Notes: a model not told the origin generated them from the sequence alone. Numbered from the stretch's first letter, positions 32,280 through 41,928 are shown. The stretch is DNA of 54,935 nt from an uncultured Bacteroidales bacterium (GCA_902777835.1 CACYVC010000018.1:1-54935), one strand, 5' to 3'. Translations and numbers: made by a program.

Positions 32280-35195
32280 ATGAAGAAATTATCATTACTG
32301 CTAATTATGGCGCTTCTTGCCATGACGGCAAGTGCCTATACCTTCTATAGCAACGTTGAGATAGGCAACTTCAAGTACTCTCAACTGGCTTTAGGTTCTT
32401 CGTCAAGTGAGGAGAATATTGCTTATTTGAAGGGGCTTTCCAGTACAGCAAGCACTTCGCTCACTACACTCGACATCCCGGGCTATGTGGTTTATAACGG
32501 CGACCGCTACCGTGTTACACAAATCAATCAACAGGCCTTTGAGAACAACACCAAGATCACAACTGTGAACTTTGGCTACGGAGTGGAGAATATTGGCGGT
32601 TATGTATTTAATGGCTGCACCAGTCTCAAATATGTGAATCTGCCGAGCTCGGTGAAAGAGATTGGGCAGTTCACGTTCCAGAACTGCACTAGTCTTCTTG
32701 TTGTGGCCTTTGCCGGAGAGAAGGCACCAAAGATTTATGACTACACCTTCAACCTGTCGAGCATATCAAAAAAGGCCTCTACAGCGACCTATCGAGGCAT
32801 GAACGCCCTGAAGGCCGACAGCAAGTGGGTGGCGGCTTTTGGCTCCAGCAACATCCTGCGCCATTATAGCTACAAGGTTGGCGATTTCAAGGTTTACAAT
32901 TCCACCAACGGCTGCTGGCAATACTATACCATCAAGAACGGCATCCCCTATAACGGCAACAGCAGCAACCCGTCGGTGCGCTCATCGTGCGTGCTGGTGG
33001 CAGCCACCTTTACCGACGGCTCAAACTATAGAATCAGTTTGCCCCAAAGTGTGGGTAATTCTGACAATAATCCTCCAGGCGGCTATAAGTTCTATGGCGT
33101 TGCCGATAGTGCGTTCATGGGCAATACTTCCATCACTCAAGTGACTAATAATAGCACTATGGCATATAAAATAGGCGTGAGATCGTTCTACGGCTGTTCA
33201 AGCCTCACAAGTGCCGATGTTCCGGTCGATACCATCGGCGATTATGCCTTCTATAATTGCTCCAATCTTGCCACTGTTAATTTTGCCAGCAACTTGTGTA
33301 ATTTGGCTTATCTGGGTAACTTCGCCTTTGGAAAATCTGGGCTCACTGGCACAGTGAACATTCCCGCAACAACAAAGTATATCGGTACAGCTCCTTTCTA
33401 CTACTGCCAATCATTGAGCAACATTGAGGTGGATGCCAATAACCCCAATTATTCCAGCGATGGGGTATCTGGTGTAATTGGAGGTATGCTCTATAATAAA
33501 GCCAAAACCGAGGTTATTCAAATTCCTGGCAATTTTGTTGATGAATACCATCGTCCATATTTTAATACGACGGTTCAACGGATACGTACTTATGCTGCTG
33601 CAGGGAGCAGTTTTAAAGAAATTGTTTTTGCGTATAATCTCAAACAAATTGACCAATATGCATTCTTGGACTGTAAAAACTTGAAAAGAGTGCACATCCC
33701 GTCATCACTGACTACTGTGGCATCAAATGCCTTTGCTGGCTGCGACGCAATCAACCAAGTGGAATTAAACTTAATGACCCCACCTGCAACAGACTACTTC
33801 CCAGCGGTCACCAACAAGAGTAGTGTGGATCTTTACATGCCATACGATTCATATCCAGCCTATGCCGCCAGCTCCATCTGGTCGAAATATAACCATAAAA
33901 CAGGAACTTATGACCACACTAACTGCTGGGACTTCTCCTACAGTAGATCAGATTTAACAACTGATTACTTTACTGTGACCTCAACAGAACCTATTAATGC
34001 TGAAGGCTATTGGTGTGACGGCACGTTAAAGGTTGTCAATTTGGTAGGCAATACTGATAGAGACATTCCTTTTGCAATACCCTATGCTGGAAAGTTCTAT
34101 GTGCCTACCGTTATTGGACGTTATGCATTTAAGGGGTACGGTGCTCTTGAAATTACTGGAGCCCCCACAATATTAACATTGGAGGAATTTGCTTTTGCCA
34201 ACTCAACTTTGCATGGTTTTCATTACGCTCAATTCCTTAATAATATTGGACCAGGTGCATTTTATAATTGTACTGATCTTACGCATGTGGATGGCCTCGG
34301 TAGTGTAGAACATATTGGTGCCTATGCGTTTTATAATTCAGGATTATTAGAATTTGATGTGAGCAATTGGACGACAAATATTGGCACTTACGCATTTTAT
34401 AACTGCCATAACCTTAAAGAACTTTTTATTCGTAACCAAGATTCTGAACGCACACTCACCTGTGAAGAGAATTTCTTTGGCAATAATGCGAGCGACTTCA
34501 AGTGCTATGTAGATTACCGGCAGCTGGCTGATTATATAAATTCTTCCAAGTGGGATGGTTCTAAGATTTATCCACATCTCTTATATAATAGAATTAAAGG
34601 CTTGATGTCTTTTTCATGCGTGAAGCCCATCAGTTTTGAGGGCACAGATTTGGAAGTATATACCGTAGCAGAATACGACCAAAGCGATAAGACTGCCCAT
34701 CTTATCAAAATCCAAAATCTGGCAGCCAATAATGGTGCCGTGATACTTGGCAAGAATAACTTGGAGAAATCTTATCGCCTGAATTATGCGACAAGCGGTA
34801 CTACTTCATCGTGGATGGTGGGAACTGCTGAAGGCGCTCAGACAGTGAACTCCAACAGCACAACGAGCTACTTCAAAATCAACAAGGACAATTTGAAGTT
34901 TGACAAGATAACCAGCAACACCACATTTAACCGCGGTGATGCCTACCTCAAGATTACCACCAACCAAACGGGCGGAGCGACTACAATCTACACCAACTTT
35001 TATCATTCTTCTTATGATGTGATTCCTGGCGACGTGAACGGCGACGGCGAGGTGACCGCTGCCGACATCACAGCACTCTATGACGTGCTGCTCAACAATA
35101 ACTACAGCCAAGTAGTCAACGGTGACCAAACTGGCGACGACATCATCACCGCCGCCGACGTGACTGCAGTTTACACTATACTGCTGAGCAATTGA
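32280..35195 (+). CDS. BspA-type LRR_5 surface protein with C-terminal dockerin-like module (copy 2)
   Basis: 971 residues, the tandem paralogue of 29278-32142. It has a similar signal peptide (ending MTASAY), two LRR_5 blocks (VENIGGYVFNGCTSLKYVNLP, IGQFTFQNCTSLLVVAF, ID-QYAFLDCKNLKRVHIP), and the same dockerin-like end. About 95 residues around YNSTNGCWQYYTIKNGIPYN are nearly identical to copy 1 although flanking repeats differ. The dockerin end is identical down to the bases after the stop. It is predicted to be surface-exposed. A strong bidirectional terminator is at 35243-35271. No clear promoter of its own is visible, so it may be read with copy 1. Confidence 0.87.
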   Translation: MKKLSLLLIMALLAMTASAYTFYSNVEIGNFKYSQLALGSSSSEENIAYLKGLSSTASTSLTTLDIPGYVVYNGDRYRVTQINQQAFENNTKITTVNFGYGVENIGGYVFNGCTSLKYVNLPSSVKEIGQFTFQNCTSLLVVAFAGEKAPKIYDYTFNLSSISKKASTATYRGMNALKADSKWVAAFGSSNILRHYSYKVGDFKVYNSTNGCWQYYTIKNGIPYNGNSSNPSVRSSCVLVAATFTDGSNYRISLPQSVGNSDNNPPGGYKFYGVADSAFMGNTSITQVTNNSTMAYKIGVRSFYGCSSLTSADVPVDTIGDYAFYNCSNLATVNFASNLCNLAYLGNFAFGKSGLTGTVNIPATTKYIGTAPFYYCQSLSNIEVDANNPNYSSDGVSGVIGGMLYNKAKTEVIQIPGNFVDEYHRPYFNTTVQRIRTYAAAGSSFKEIVFAYNLKQIDQYAFLDCKNLKRVHIPSSLTTVASNAFAGCDAINQVELNLMTPPATDYFPAVTNKSSVDLYMPYDSYPAYAASSIWSKYNHKTGTYDHTNCWDFSYSRSDLTTDYFTVTSTEPINAEGYWCDGTLKVVNLVGNTDRDIPFAIPYAGKFYVPTVIGRYAFKGYGALEITGAPTILTLEEFAFANSTLHGFHYAQFLNNIGPGAFYNCTDLTHVDGLGSVEHIGAYAFYNSGLLEFDVSNWTTNIGTYAFYNCHNLKELFIRNQDSERTLTCEENFFGNNASDFKCYVDYRQLADYINSSKWDGSKIYPHLLYNRIKGLMSFSCVKPISFEGTDLEVYTVAEYDQSDKTAHLIKIQNLAANNGAVILGKNNLEKSYRLNYATSGTTSSWMVGTAEGAQTVNSNSTTSYFKINKDNLKFDKITSNTTFNRGDAYLKITTNQTGGATTIYTNFYHSSYDVIPGDVNGDGEVTAADITALYDVLLNNNYSQVVNGDQTGDDIITAADVTAVYTILLSN

Positions 35196-35242
35196 GGCAA
35201 TGCATAATTCATAATGCACAATTCTTGTTAGGTGTAAAAAAA

Positions 35243-35271
35243 TTAGCGGGCGAGTCAGTCTCGTCCGCTAA
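35243..35271. terminator. Bidirectional terminator between LRR gene and tyrS
   Basis: TTAGCGGGCGAG (35243-35254) pairs with CTCGTCCGCTAA (35260-35271), 12 bp with one G-T pair. The plus side is followed by ATATTTTC; the minus side by seven T. It serves both convergent transcripts. Confidence 0.8.
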
Positions 35272-35306
35272 ATATTTTCACGATTCCCGTTCTTCGTGCT
35301 ATGTGC

Positions 35307-36599
35307 TTATTTTGCGATGAGCAGGAAGTAGTTCTTCTTGCCGCGCTGGGCGAGGATGTATTTGTCGTTGAGGAGCATCGAGCTGTCGATTACCATGTTC
35401 TGGTCGGTGACTTTCTCCTTGTTGATGCTCACGCCTCCACCCTGAGTCATCTTGCGCATCTCGCCTTTGCTGGGGAAGACGGCAGCGTTCTCGGTGAGCA
35501 GCACGATGGCTGGCACACCCTCGTTGAGAGCCTCGCGGCTTACCTCAAACTGTGGCACACCCTCAAATACCGACAGCAGAGTGTCCTCGTCAATCTTGTG
35601 GAGGATATCTTTTGCCTTGTTGCTGAAGAGGATTTGTGAAGCTTCTACAGCCATCTCATAGTCCTGCTCGCTGTGTACCATGATTGTGATTTCTTTGGCA
35701 AGGCGCTTCTGCAATGGACGCATGCCTGGGTCACGCTCCTGCTCTTCCTCGAGGGCTTTGATCTCCTCTTGTGGCAGGTCGGTGAAAATCTTGATATACT
35801 TAGCAGCGTCGGCGTCGCTCACGTTGAGCCAGAACTGGTAGAATTTGTAGGGTGAGGTGCGCTTGGGATCGAGCCACACGTTGCCGCTCTCGGTCTTGCC
35901 AAACTTGCCACCGTCGGCCTTTGTGATGAGTGGGCAGGTGATGGCGAATGCCTCACCGCCGGCGATGCGGCGAATGAGCTCGGTGCCGGTGGTAATGTTT
36001 CCCCACTGGTCGCTGCCTCCCATCTGCAGGCGGCAACCCTCGTGCTCATAGAGGTAAAGGAAATCGTAGCCCTGGAGCAACTGGTAGCTGAACTCGGTGA
36101 ACGACATGCCGTGGTCGGCATTGGCTGCCAAGCGCTTCTTCACGCTGTCCTTAGCCATCATGTAGTTGACGGTGATGTGCTTGCCAATGTCGCGGATGAA
36201 GTTCAGGAACGAGAACTCCTTCATCCAGTCGTAGTTGTTGACGAGGATGGCATGGTTGGGAGCGTCGCTGTCGAAGTCAAGGAAGTGCGACAGCTGCGCC
36301 TTGATGGCCTCCTGGTTGTGGCGAAGGGTCTCCTCGTCGATGAGCTTGCGCTCCTGCGACTTCATAGAGGGGTCACCAATCATGCCAGTAGCACCTCCCA
36401 CAAGGGCGATAGGACGGTGTCCAGCACGCTGGAAGTGCTTGAGCATCATTATGCTTACCAAGTGACCAATGTGCAACGAGTCGGCAGTAGGGTCAATGCC
36501 CACATAGGCCGATGTCATCTCTTTATTCAACTGTTCTTCAGTACCAGGCATGATGTTGGCAATCATGCCTCTCCAAGTTAGTTCTTCTACAAAATTCAT
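35307..36599 (-). CDS. tyrS: Tyrosyl-tRNA synthetase
   Basis: 430 residues from the ATG at 36599. A longer in-frame reading to 36647 would include the promoter at 36645-36652, so the shorter start is chosen. Class I motifs: HIGH as [10 protein letters not shown] and the KMSKS-type loop KFGKTESGN. The Tyr pocket appears as [28 protein letters not shown]. The C-terminal S4 RNA-binding domain (about 360-430) includes [22 protein letters not shown]. It charges tRNA-Tyr in the cytosol. Orientation is convergent to the LRR genes, divergent from obg. Length matches the bacterial TyrS of the ~420-residue class. Confidence 0.97.
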   Translation of the reverse strand: MNFVEELTWRGMIANIMPGTEEQLNKEMTSAYVGIDPTADSLHIGHLVSIMMLKHFQRAGHRPIALVGGATGMIGDPSMKSQERKLIDEETLRHNQEAIKAQLSHFLDFDSDAPNHAILVNNYDWMKEFSFLNFIRDIGKHITVNYMMAKDSVKKRLAANADHGMSFTEFSYQLLQGYDFLYLYEHEGCRLQMGGSDQWGNITTGTELIRRIAGGEAFAITCPLITKADGGKFGKTESGNVWLDPKRTSPYKFYQFWLNVSDADAAKYIKIFTDLPQEEIKALEEEQERDPGMRPLQKRLAKEITIMVHSEQDYEMAVEASQILFSNKAKDILHKIDEDTLLSVFEGVPQFEVSREALNEGVPAIVLLTENAAVFPSKGEMRKMTQGGGVSINKEKVTDQNMVIDSSMLLNDKYILAQRGKKNYFLLIAK

Positions 36600-36644
36600 C
36601 GATTTATAATGTGTTTTTGGTGAATATTCTTTGTATAACGGCTG

Positions 36645-36652
36645 CAAAGGTA
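36645..36652 (-). promoter_or_regulatory. -7 box of the tyrS promoter
   Basis: Plus CAAAGGTA reads TACCTTTG on the minus strand, 45 bp before the tyrS ATG at 36599. A TTTC sits at the -33 distance. Confidence 0.55.
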
Positions 36653-36943
36653 GTAAAAAGTTTCATATTTGAGAAATCAGGTTTCATATTTTGCAGAAAG
36701 CTTTGTTGTTTATGCTTGCCAATAAGTGAAAAATGTCTAGTCATTGTTGTTAATCCCGAATCGGTCATTAGGCGACGAAAGGCTGTTTTTTTAGGTCTAT
36801 TTATGCCATAACAGTTTTTTGTCGGCATCTTATTGCCAATGTCATTTCGCCATTGCCAGCTATGTCTTCAATGGCATTGTTACAATCTGCTCAACAAAAA
36901 TTCTGTTCTGACATAAATCCTAATGACAGATTTGGGTTAATTG

Positions 36944-36977
36944 TTTGAGAAACTTAGAGAAAAATGTAGTAACTTTG
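36944..36977 (+). promoter_or_regulatory. Promoter of obg
   Basis: TTTG at 36944-36947 and TAACTTTG at 36970-36977 (22-bp spacer), 48 bp before the ATG at 37026. It excludes a longer in-frame start upstream. Confidence 0.6.
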
Positions 36978-37025
36978 CACCCCGAAATAAAACCAGCGAG
37001 CAAAGCGAGCGACAAAACTATCATT

Positions 37026-38249
37026 ATGGCTGAGAGCAACTTTATTGATTATGTGAAGATTATGTGCCGCAGTGGGCATGGCGGAGCAGGGTCAAAGCAC
37101 CTGCACCGAGCAAAGTATATACCCAAAGGAGGTCCCGATGGTGGCGATGGCGGCCGTGGTGGGCACATCTTCCTGAAGGGCAACCGCAACCTATGGACAC
37201 TGATTCACCTGAAATATCAGCGTCACATCTTCGCCACCGACGGCGCACCAGGTTCTGAGAACCAGTGTACTGGCAAGAAGGGCGAGGACCGTACTATTGA
37301 GGTGCCTTGCGGCACTGCTGTGTATGATGCCGAGACAGGCAAGTTCCTGTGCGACGTGACTAAAGATGGTCAGGTGGTGCACCTGCTCAAAGGCGGCCGC
37401 GGCGGCTTGGGCAACGTGCATTTCAAGAGCGCCACGCGCCAAACTCCCCGTTTCGCTCAGCCTGGTGAGAATGGTGTGGAGAAGACTATCATCCTTGAGT
37501 TGAAGCTGCTTGCCGATGTAGGTCTTGTGGGGTTCCCCAATGCTGGTAAATCGACGCTTCTCTCGGTAATTAGTGCCGCTAAGCCAAAAATCGCAAACTA
37601 TCCCTTTACTACCCTTGAGCCCAACTTGGGCATCGTTACTTATCGTGGTCAGCAGTCGTTTGTAATGGCCGATATCCCTGGCATCATTGAGGGTGCCAGC
37701 GAGGGTAAGGGCCTGGGACTCCGCTTCTTGCGACACATTGAGCGTAATGCCGTGTTGCTATTCATGATTCCGAGCGACACCGACGACATCAAGCGCGAAT
37801 ATGAGATACTGAGCAACGAGCTTGCAACTTTCAACCCCGACCTGGTAGAGAAACCTCGTGTGCTTGCCATTACCAAGTGCGACCTCATCGATGAAGAGCT
37901 CAAAGAAATGCTTCGCGACGGACTTCCCAGCGACGTACCAGTGGTGTTCATCTCTAGTGTGGCTCAGCAAGGCCTGACCGAGCTCAAAGACATCTTGTGG
38001 CGCACCATCAACGATGAGCACAACCGCATCCCCGACACCGTTGCCCTACATGATCTCGACGCCCAGCATCGTGTGCAAGAGGAGGATGACTTCATCTTCG
38101 CCGCCGAGGATCCCGACTACGACGAAATGCCCGACGCTGGCGGCAAGATGATAGTAGATGAGCAAGAATGGGACGACGAGTTCTGGGAAGAGAAATATAA
38201 GGATACCGACCGCGACTTCCAAATCATCAATGACGAAGAGGAAAAATAA
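37026..38249 (+). CDS. obg: GTPase Obg (CgtA)
   Basis: 407 residues. The N-terminal Obg fold (1-160) shows the Gly-rich [27 protein letters not shown] and [13 protein letters not shown] turns. The G domain has G1 GFPNAGKST (about 168-176), switch [16 protein letters not shown] and the NKxD-type KCD in AITKCDLID. An acidic C-terminal tail ([16 protein letters not shown]) is long but typical of Bacteroidota. Obg binds ribosomal particles and acts in 50S assembly and stress control. It starts a + strand group with the LOG gene, separated from it by a composite repeat element. Confidence 0.96.
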   Translation: MAESNFIDYVKIMCRSGHGGAGSKHLHRAKYIPKGGPDGGDGGRGGHIFLKGNRNLWTLIHLKYQRHIFATDGAPGSENQCTGKKGEDRTIEVPCGTAVYDAETGKFLCDVTKDGQVVHLLKGGRGGLGNVHFKSATRQTPRFAQPGENGVEKTIILELKLLADVGLVGFPNAGKSTLLSVISAAKPKIANYPFTTLEPNLGIVTYRGQQSFVMADIPGIIEGASEGKGLGLRFLRHIERNAVLLFMIPSDTDDIKREYEILSNELATFNPDLVEKPRVLAITKCDLIDEELKEMLRDGLPSDVPVVFISSVAQQGLTELKDILWRTINDEHNRIPDTVALHDLDAQHRVQEEDDFIFAAEDPDYDEMPDAGGKMIVDEQEWDDEFWEEKYKDTDRDFQIINDEEEK

Positions 38250-38253
38250 TTTT

Positions 38254-38281
38254 AGTTCATAGTTCACAGTCTATAGTTCAC
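38254..38281 (+). repeat. Four 7-bp repeats (AGTTCAY)
   Basis: AGTTCAT, AGTTCAC, AGTCTAT and AGTTCAC, four bases after the obg stop. Left arm of the second composite element. Confidence 0.82.
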
Positions 38282-38326
38282 TCTAGATAATCTAGAACTT
38301 CTAGAAAATCTAGAGATTCTAGGAAA
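38282..38326 (+). repeat. Five 9-bp repeats (TCTAGAANN)
   Basis: TCTAGATAA, TCTAGAACT, TCTAGAAAA, TCTAGAGAT and TCTAGGAAA follow the heptamers without a gap. Confidence 0.82.
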
Positions 38327-38361
38327 ACTGAAAACTCACAACTGAAAACTGACAACTCAAT
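38327..38361 (+). repeat. Five 7-bp repeats (ACTGAAA type) abutting a GTG start
   Basis: ACTGAAA, ACTCACA, ACTGAAA, ACTGACA and ACTCAAT; the array ends one base before the GTG start at 38363. Confidence 0.82.
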
Positions 38362-38362
38362 A

Positions 38363-38950
38363 GTGGCTTCTGAAAAAATCAATATATGTGTCTTTGGCGC
38401 TTCGAGTCGTGACTTGGAGCAGGCTTACGTTGACGCGGCCTATCAACTTGGCGCGCTCATGGCGCAGCGTGGATGGACATGCTACAACGGTGCCGGCTGC
38501 GAGGGACTGATGCGCGCTGTGAGCGACGGTGCGCTCGACACTGGTGGCGAAGCCATTGGCGTGATACCGAAGTTTATGGTAGATAATGGATGGCACTACG
38601 ACCGTCTCACACGCATTATCACTACTGCCGACATGCACGAGCGCAAACTCACTCTTGCTCAGATGACGCAGGCCGTGATTGCTCTGCCTGGCGGTTGCGG
38701 CACCCTTGAGGAACTGCTCGAGGCCATCACCTGGCGGCAGCTCAACCTTGCGCCAAAACCCATCGTGGTGCTCAATACACTGGGCTATTACAGTCACTTA
38801 GCCGCTATGCTCGACACTGCTATAGAGCAAGGTTTCATGCGCAAGAGTCATCACCGATTGGTGCGGTTTGCCGACACTCCCGAGCAAGCCATTGCCGCTG
38901 TTGAGAGCGAGCTCCAGTCAGTTCCCGAACCCATAGAATCAAAGTACTAG
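38363..38950 (+). CDS. LOG family protein (TIGR00730; cytokinin riboside 5'-monophosphate phosphoribohydrolase-like)
   Basis: 195 residues from a GTG start (the next in-frame ATG is much later and would remove the first strand ICVFGASS). Rossmann-like fold with the family's LPGGCGTLEELLEAITWRQL, i.e. PGGxGTxxE, and TADMHERKLTL before it. These proteins hydrolyse nucleoside 5'-monophosphates to release bases; they were long mis-annotated as lysine decarboxylases. Physiological role in Bacteroidales is not settled. It follows obg across a composite repeat; the DUF4271 gene begins 11 bp after its stop. Confidence 0.88.
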   Translation: MASEKINICVFGASSRDLEQAYVDAAYQLGALMAQRGWTCYNGAGCEGLMRAVSDGALDTGGEAIGVIPKFMVDNGWHYDRLTRIITTADMHERKLTLAQMTQAVIALPGGCGTLEELLEAITWRQLNLAPKPIVVLNTLGYYSHLAAMLDTAIEQGFMRKSHHRLVRFADTPEQAIAAVESELQSVPEPIESKY

Positions 38951-38961
38951 ACAACAGAGCG

Positions 38962-39828
38962 ATGCCTACCGATAACATTCAAAATATCACCGACACCACT
39001 TTGACAACTGTGCACGATACTGTTGTTGCACCAGTGCTGCATAAAGCTCAATATCTCAACGGCTTTCCTGCACCTCAGGGCAATGACACCACTACTGCCA
39101 ACATCGCACAGATGCCCGTGATTGAGGTGCCTAAAGGCAGCAACGCTCGCACCCATAACTCGTCGCCACTGCACGACACAGGGTCGATGATTATGCTTCT
39201 GCTCTCGTGTATGTTCCTCATGACGAGTTATCGCTTGGGGCGCTCCTACATTTACAATCTTGGTCATTATTTGTTCTCTCCAAAGGGAAAGGACGACCTC
39301 TTTGCTGAGCACACCAGCAGCGACGCTCGCATCATTATCGCCATGATTGCCAACACCTGCCTCATGGGAGGAATCATGTTGTATTACGGCTTGCTGTGGT
39401 ACAACCCGTCGCTCACTGTGGTGCTGCAGAACTCGGTGTTCCTGCATGTGCTTGTGCTCACACTTGCCATGGCAATCTTTGTCACCTTGCAATTGCTGTT
39501 GTATCGCCTGATAGGCTACACTTTTGCTACTGAAAACCTAACTGATATGTGGGTGCAAGGCTTTTTGGCGTCGCAGGCGGTGCTCGGACTGCTCCTCTTC
39601 CCAGTTGCCGTGATTACTCTAGTTTTCCCGAGCACCATAAAATTGATGGTCACGATAGCGATTATCCTATACATTTTGGGGAGAATAGTGTTTATTTCTA
39701 AGGGTTTTAGAATTTTTTTCAACAATTTGTCCTCAAGTATTTATTTTATTTTGTACCTTTGCGCCGTCGAAATTGTACCCCCTCTCCTGGCTCTTGCCGG
39801 TACAGTTTATGTGTGCACCATATTATAA
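38962..39828 (+). CDS. DUF4271 domain integral membrane protein
   Basis: 288 residues. A soluble N-terminus (~70 residues, Thr/Asp-rich, no clear signal peptide) is followed by about seven membrane helices (for example SMIMLLLSCMFLM near 75 and the last at 270-288). The family is restricted mostly to Bacteroidota, has no known function, and is commonly found directly before a uroporphyrinogen-III synthase gene, as here. It starts 11 bp after the LOG gene. A -7-like box (39755-39762) lies near its 3' end, probably for the next gene. Confidence 0.82.
   Translation: MPTDNIQNITDTTLTTVHDTVVAPVLHKAQYLNGFPAPQGNDTTTANIAQMPVIEVPKGSNARTHNSSPLHDTGSMIMLLLSCMFLMTSYRLGRSYIYNLGHYLFSPKGKDDLFAEHTSSDARIIIAMIANTCLMGGIMLYYGLLWYNPSLTVVLQNSVFLHVLVLTLAMAIFVTLQLLLYRLIGYTFATENLTDMWVQGFLASQAVLGLLLFPVAVITLVFPSTIKLMVTIAIILYILGRIVFISKGFRIFFNNLSSSIYFILYLCAVEIVPPLLALAGTVYVCTIL
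39755..39762 (+). promoter_or_regulatory. Possible internal promoter for the hemD-like gene
   Basis: TACCTTTG within the last codons of the DUF4271 gene, 85 bp before the GTG start at 39847. The best TTTG (39727-39730) is 24 bp upstream, longer than usual. Confidence 0.4.
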
Positions 39829-39846
39829 ATGTAAAATATTGAAACA

Positions 39847-40842
39847 GTGAAGATTAAGAAAATCTTGGTTTCCCAACCGAAACCATTATCTGAAAAATCT
39901 CCTTATTTCGATTTGGAAAATAAGTATGGCGTTGAAGTGGTTTTCAGGCCATTTATTAGAATTGAGGGGTTGACATCAAAGGAATTCCGACAGGCAAAAA
40001 TCCCTATCAATAACCACACAGCAGTGATTTTCACAGCTCGTACTGCCGTGGATCACTACTTCAGGCTGTGTAAGGAGCTGAGTTTCAAGGTTCCCGACAC
40101 AATGAAATACTTTTGTGTGAGCGAGACAATTGCCCACTATCTGCAAAAGTATATCATCTATCGCAAGCGCAAGATTTTCTACACCGAGACAGGACATGCC
40201 GAGTCGCTGTTGCCACTGCTTGCCAAGCACAACAAGGAGACTTATCTCTACCCAATCAGCGATGTCCATGACCAGAAACTCCACATCCCCGAGGACGGAA
40301 GCATAAAGTTCACTAAGGCTATAATGTACCGTACCGTGAGCAACGTGATTCGTAACGACGAGCCGTTTGATTACGACATGATTATTCTGTTCACTCCTTC
40401 GGGCGTGAAGTCGCTCCTTCAGAGCTTCCCACACTTTGAGCAAGGAAACATAGCGCTGGGAGCTATGGGAGGAAAGACCATTGAGGAGATTAAGAACAGC
40501 AACCTCAGGCTTGACCTTACCACATCGTCCAAGGCGCCATCAATCGCTGCCGCTATGGACCAATACATAGCAGAGCACATCGATGACCCCGACGAGCCTC
40601 GCATCGAGCAAGAGCGTTACAAAGAGCCCATTCCAGAGCCCAAACCAAAGCCCATTTCTCCAGCCAAAGTGCACAGACCTAAGGTAGAGGAGAAAGTTGA
40701 GGAAAAGAAAGTGGCGAAAAAAGCTCCAGCCAAAAAGGCTCCTGCTAAGAAGGCGGCAACTGCCAAAAAAGCCACTACAGCTAAGAAAGCAACAGCTAAA
40801 GCCGCCCCAGCAAAGAAAACCACCAAGAAGACCGACAAATAA
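39847..40842 (+). CDS. Uroporphyrinogen-III synthase family protein with Lys/Ala-rich C-terminal tail
   Basis: 331 residues from a GTG start. Residues 1-240 show the HemD fold: KILVSQPKP at the start, NHTAVIFTARTAVDHYF, YPISDV, ILFTPSGVKSLL and IALGAMGGKTIEEI. This enzyme closes the linear tetrapyrrole to uroporphyrinogen III. After a Pro-rich hinge (EPKPKPISPAK) comes a tail of about 60 residues of KKAPAKKA/KKATAKK repeats, like the basic tails of histone H1- or AlgP-type proteins. That tail is not needed for HemD activity. It lies 18 bp after the DUF4271 gene. A strong terminator follows. No other heme genes are nearby, so the tetrapyrrole role is inferred from the fold. Confidence 0.8.
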   Translation: MKIKKILVSQPKPLSEKSPYFDLENKYGVEVVFRPFIRIEGLTSKEFRQAKIPINNHTAVIFTARTAVDHYFRLCKELSFKVPDTMKYFCVSETIAHYLQKYIIYRKRKIFYTETGHAESLLPLLAKHNKETYLYPISDVHDQKLHIPEDGSIKFTKAIMYRTVSNVIRNDEPFDYDMIILFTPSGVKSLLQSFPHFEQGNIALGAMGGKTIEEIKNSNLRLDLTTSSKAPSIAAAMDQYIAEHIDDPDEPRIEQERYKEPIPEPKPKPISPAKVHRPKVEEKVEEKKVAKKAPAKKAPAKKAATAKKATTAKKATAKAAPAKKTTKKTDK

Positions 40843-40865
40843 CGCGATTCTTGCACAATCAATAA

Positions 40866-40904
40866 ATCCCCATAACTCAATCGCAGTTATGGGGATATTT
40901 TTTG
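40866..40904 (+). terminator. Strong terminator after the hemD-like gene
   Basis: ATCCCCATAACT (40866-40877) pairs perfectly with AGTTATGGGGAT (40885-40896), 7-nt loop, followed by ATTTTTTTG. Confidence 0.9.
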
Positions 40905-40951
40905 TATCGGCGGTCACTTGTGACCAGCGTTATTCACACCATTGCGGTGCA

Positions 40952-41824
40952 TTATCTTTGGTCTGCTCCCCAGAGGAGTTTCTCGCGGAGGGTGCTGGCG
41001 AAGTTGTGGTCGCTGCGCTGGAGCACTGTGAGTCGGTAGGGGGCTCTCGCAATCTTCACGGTTGTGCCGCTGGGGAGAGTCATCGCCATGCCATCGACAC
41101 TCACCTGTATCCACTTTGCACGAGTGTTGATGGTGACTTCTATCAACGAGTCTTCGTTAACCACGATGGGGCGCATGGTGAGCGAGTGTGGTGAGATAGG
41201 GGAGAGCACCAGGCAGCTTGTAGAGGGGTTGATGATGGGACCGCCCACGCTCATATTGTAGGCTGTGGAGCCTGTTGGGGTGCTTATCACGAGACCATCA
41301 CCTTTGTAGGTGGTGAGCATGGTGCCATCGATGGTGGTGGGGATAGAAATCATTGAAGTGGTGTCTTGACGCAGGATTGCTATCTCGTTGAGTGCAACCA
41401 CATTGTCGCATGGTTTTCCATCAATTTCGAGCAGTTGCAGCATGGTGCGCTGTTCGCGTCGGCACTCGCCTTGCGCTATCCTTTCGATGATATCGCTTGC
41501 CTCGTTGATGCGTCCGGCAGTGAGATATCCCAGATGCCCCGAGTTGATGCCCACTACAGGTGTGTTGTGCGCTGCTAAGCGTGCCGCATTTCTCAGCATA
41601 GTGCCGTCGCCTCCAATGCTCACCGCCAGCGATGCTCCCTCAAACGTGTTGCGGTCAAACTCCCACTCTTGGCTCACGTCAACACCTAATGACCTTAGAT
41701 AGCGAGCAAAGTCACGCTCTACCATAAGGGTTACGCCGTCTTTCTTCTGCAAGTAAGCGATGAGGTCACAGAGCTGGTCTTTATATTTCTCTTGATAACT
41801 ATTTCCAAAAAGTGCAATGTTCAT
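40952..41824 (-). CDS. nadK: NAD kinase
   Basis: 290 residues. It phosphorylates NAD to NADP using ATP or polyphosphate. The GGDGTMLRNAARL motif (about 71-83) carries the catalytic Asp, followed by VVGINSGHLGYLT and the second conserved block GDGLVISTPTGSTAYNMSVGGPIINP. The N-terminus (MNIALFGNSYQ) is the usual Rossmann start. Convergent to the hemD-like gene, divergent from pdxJ; in many Bacteroidales nadK precedes pdxJ in this same arrangement. Confidence 0.96.
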   Translation of the reverse strand: MNIALFGNSYQEKYKDQLCDLIAYLQKKDGVTLMVERDFARYLRSLGVDVSQEWEFDRNTFEGASLAVSIGGDGTMLRNAARLAAHNTPVVGINSGHLGYLTAGRINEASDIIERIAQGECRREQRTMLQLLEIDGKPCDNVVALNEIAILRQDTTSMISIPTTIDGTMLTTYKGDGLVISTPTGSTAYNMSVGGPIINPSTSCLVLSPISPHSLTMRPIVVNEDSLIEVTINTRAKWIQVSVDGMAMTLPSGTTVKIARAPYRLTVLQRSDHNFASTLREKLLWGADQR

Positions 41825-41928
41825 AGTAAATGCAGTGTTCTTGCCACCATAATGGCCTCGAATTTGTGAAAAACGTTGAAAAAACTCTTTAAAGTGCTAT
41901 TTTGTTTTTATTTCTCACTAATATCTTC

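Larger units (their letters stand above)
36600..37025. other. 426-bp divergent gap between tyrS and obg
   Basis: Holds the tyrS promoter on the minus strand and the obg promoter on the plus strand. I see no RNA gene or convincing small gene. A minus-strand open frame at 36604-36828 overlaps the tyrS promoter and is judged chance. Confidence 0.5.

Noticed and set aside
36604-36828. Minus-strand 74-codon frame upstream of tyrS
   Set aside because: It overlaps the tyrS promoter and has no recognisable domain; treated as chance, though a genome-wide repeat check would settle it.
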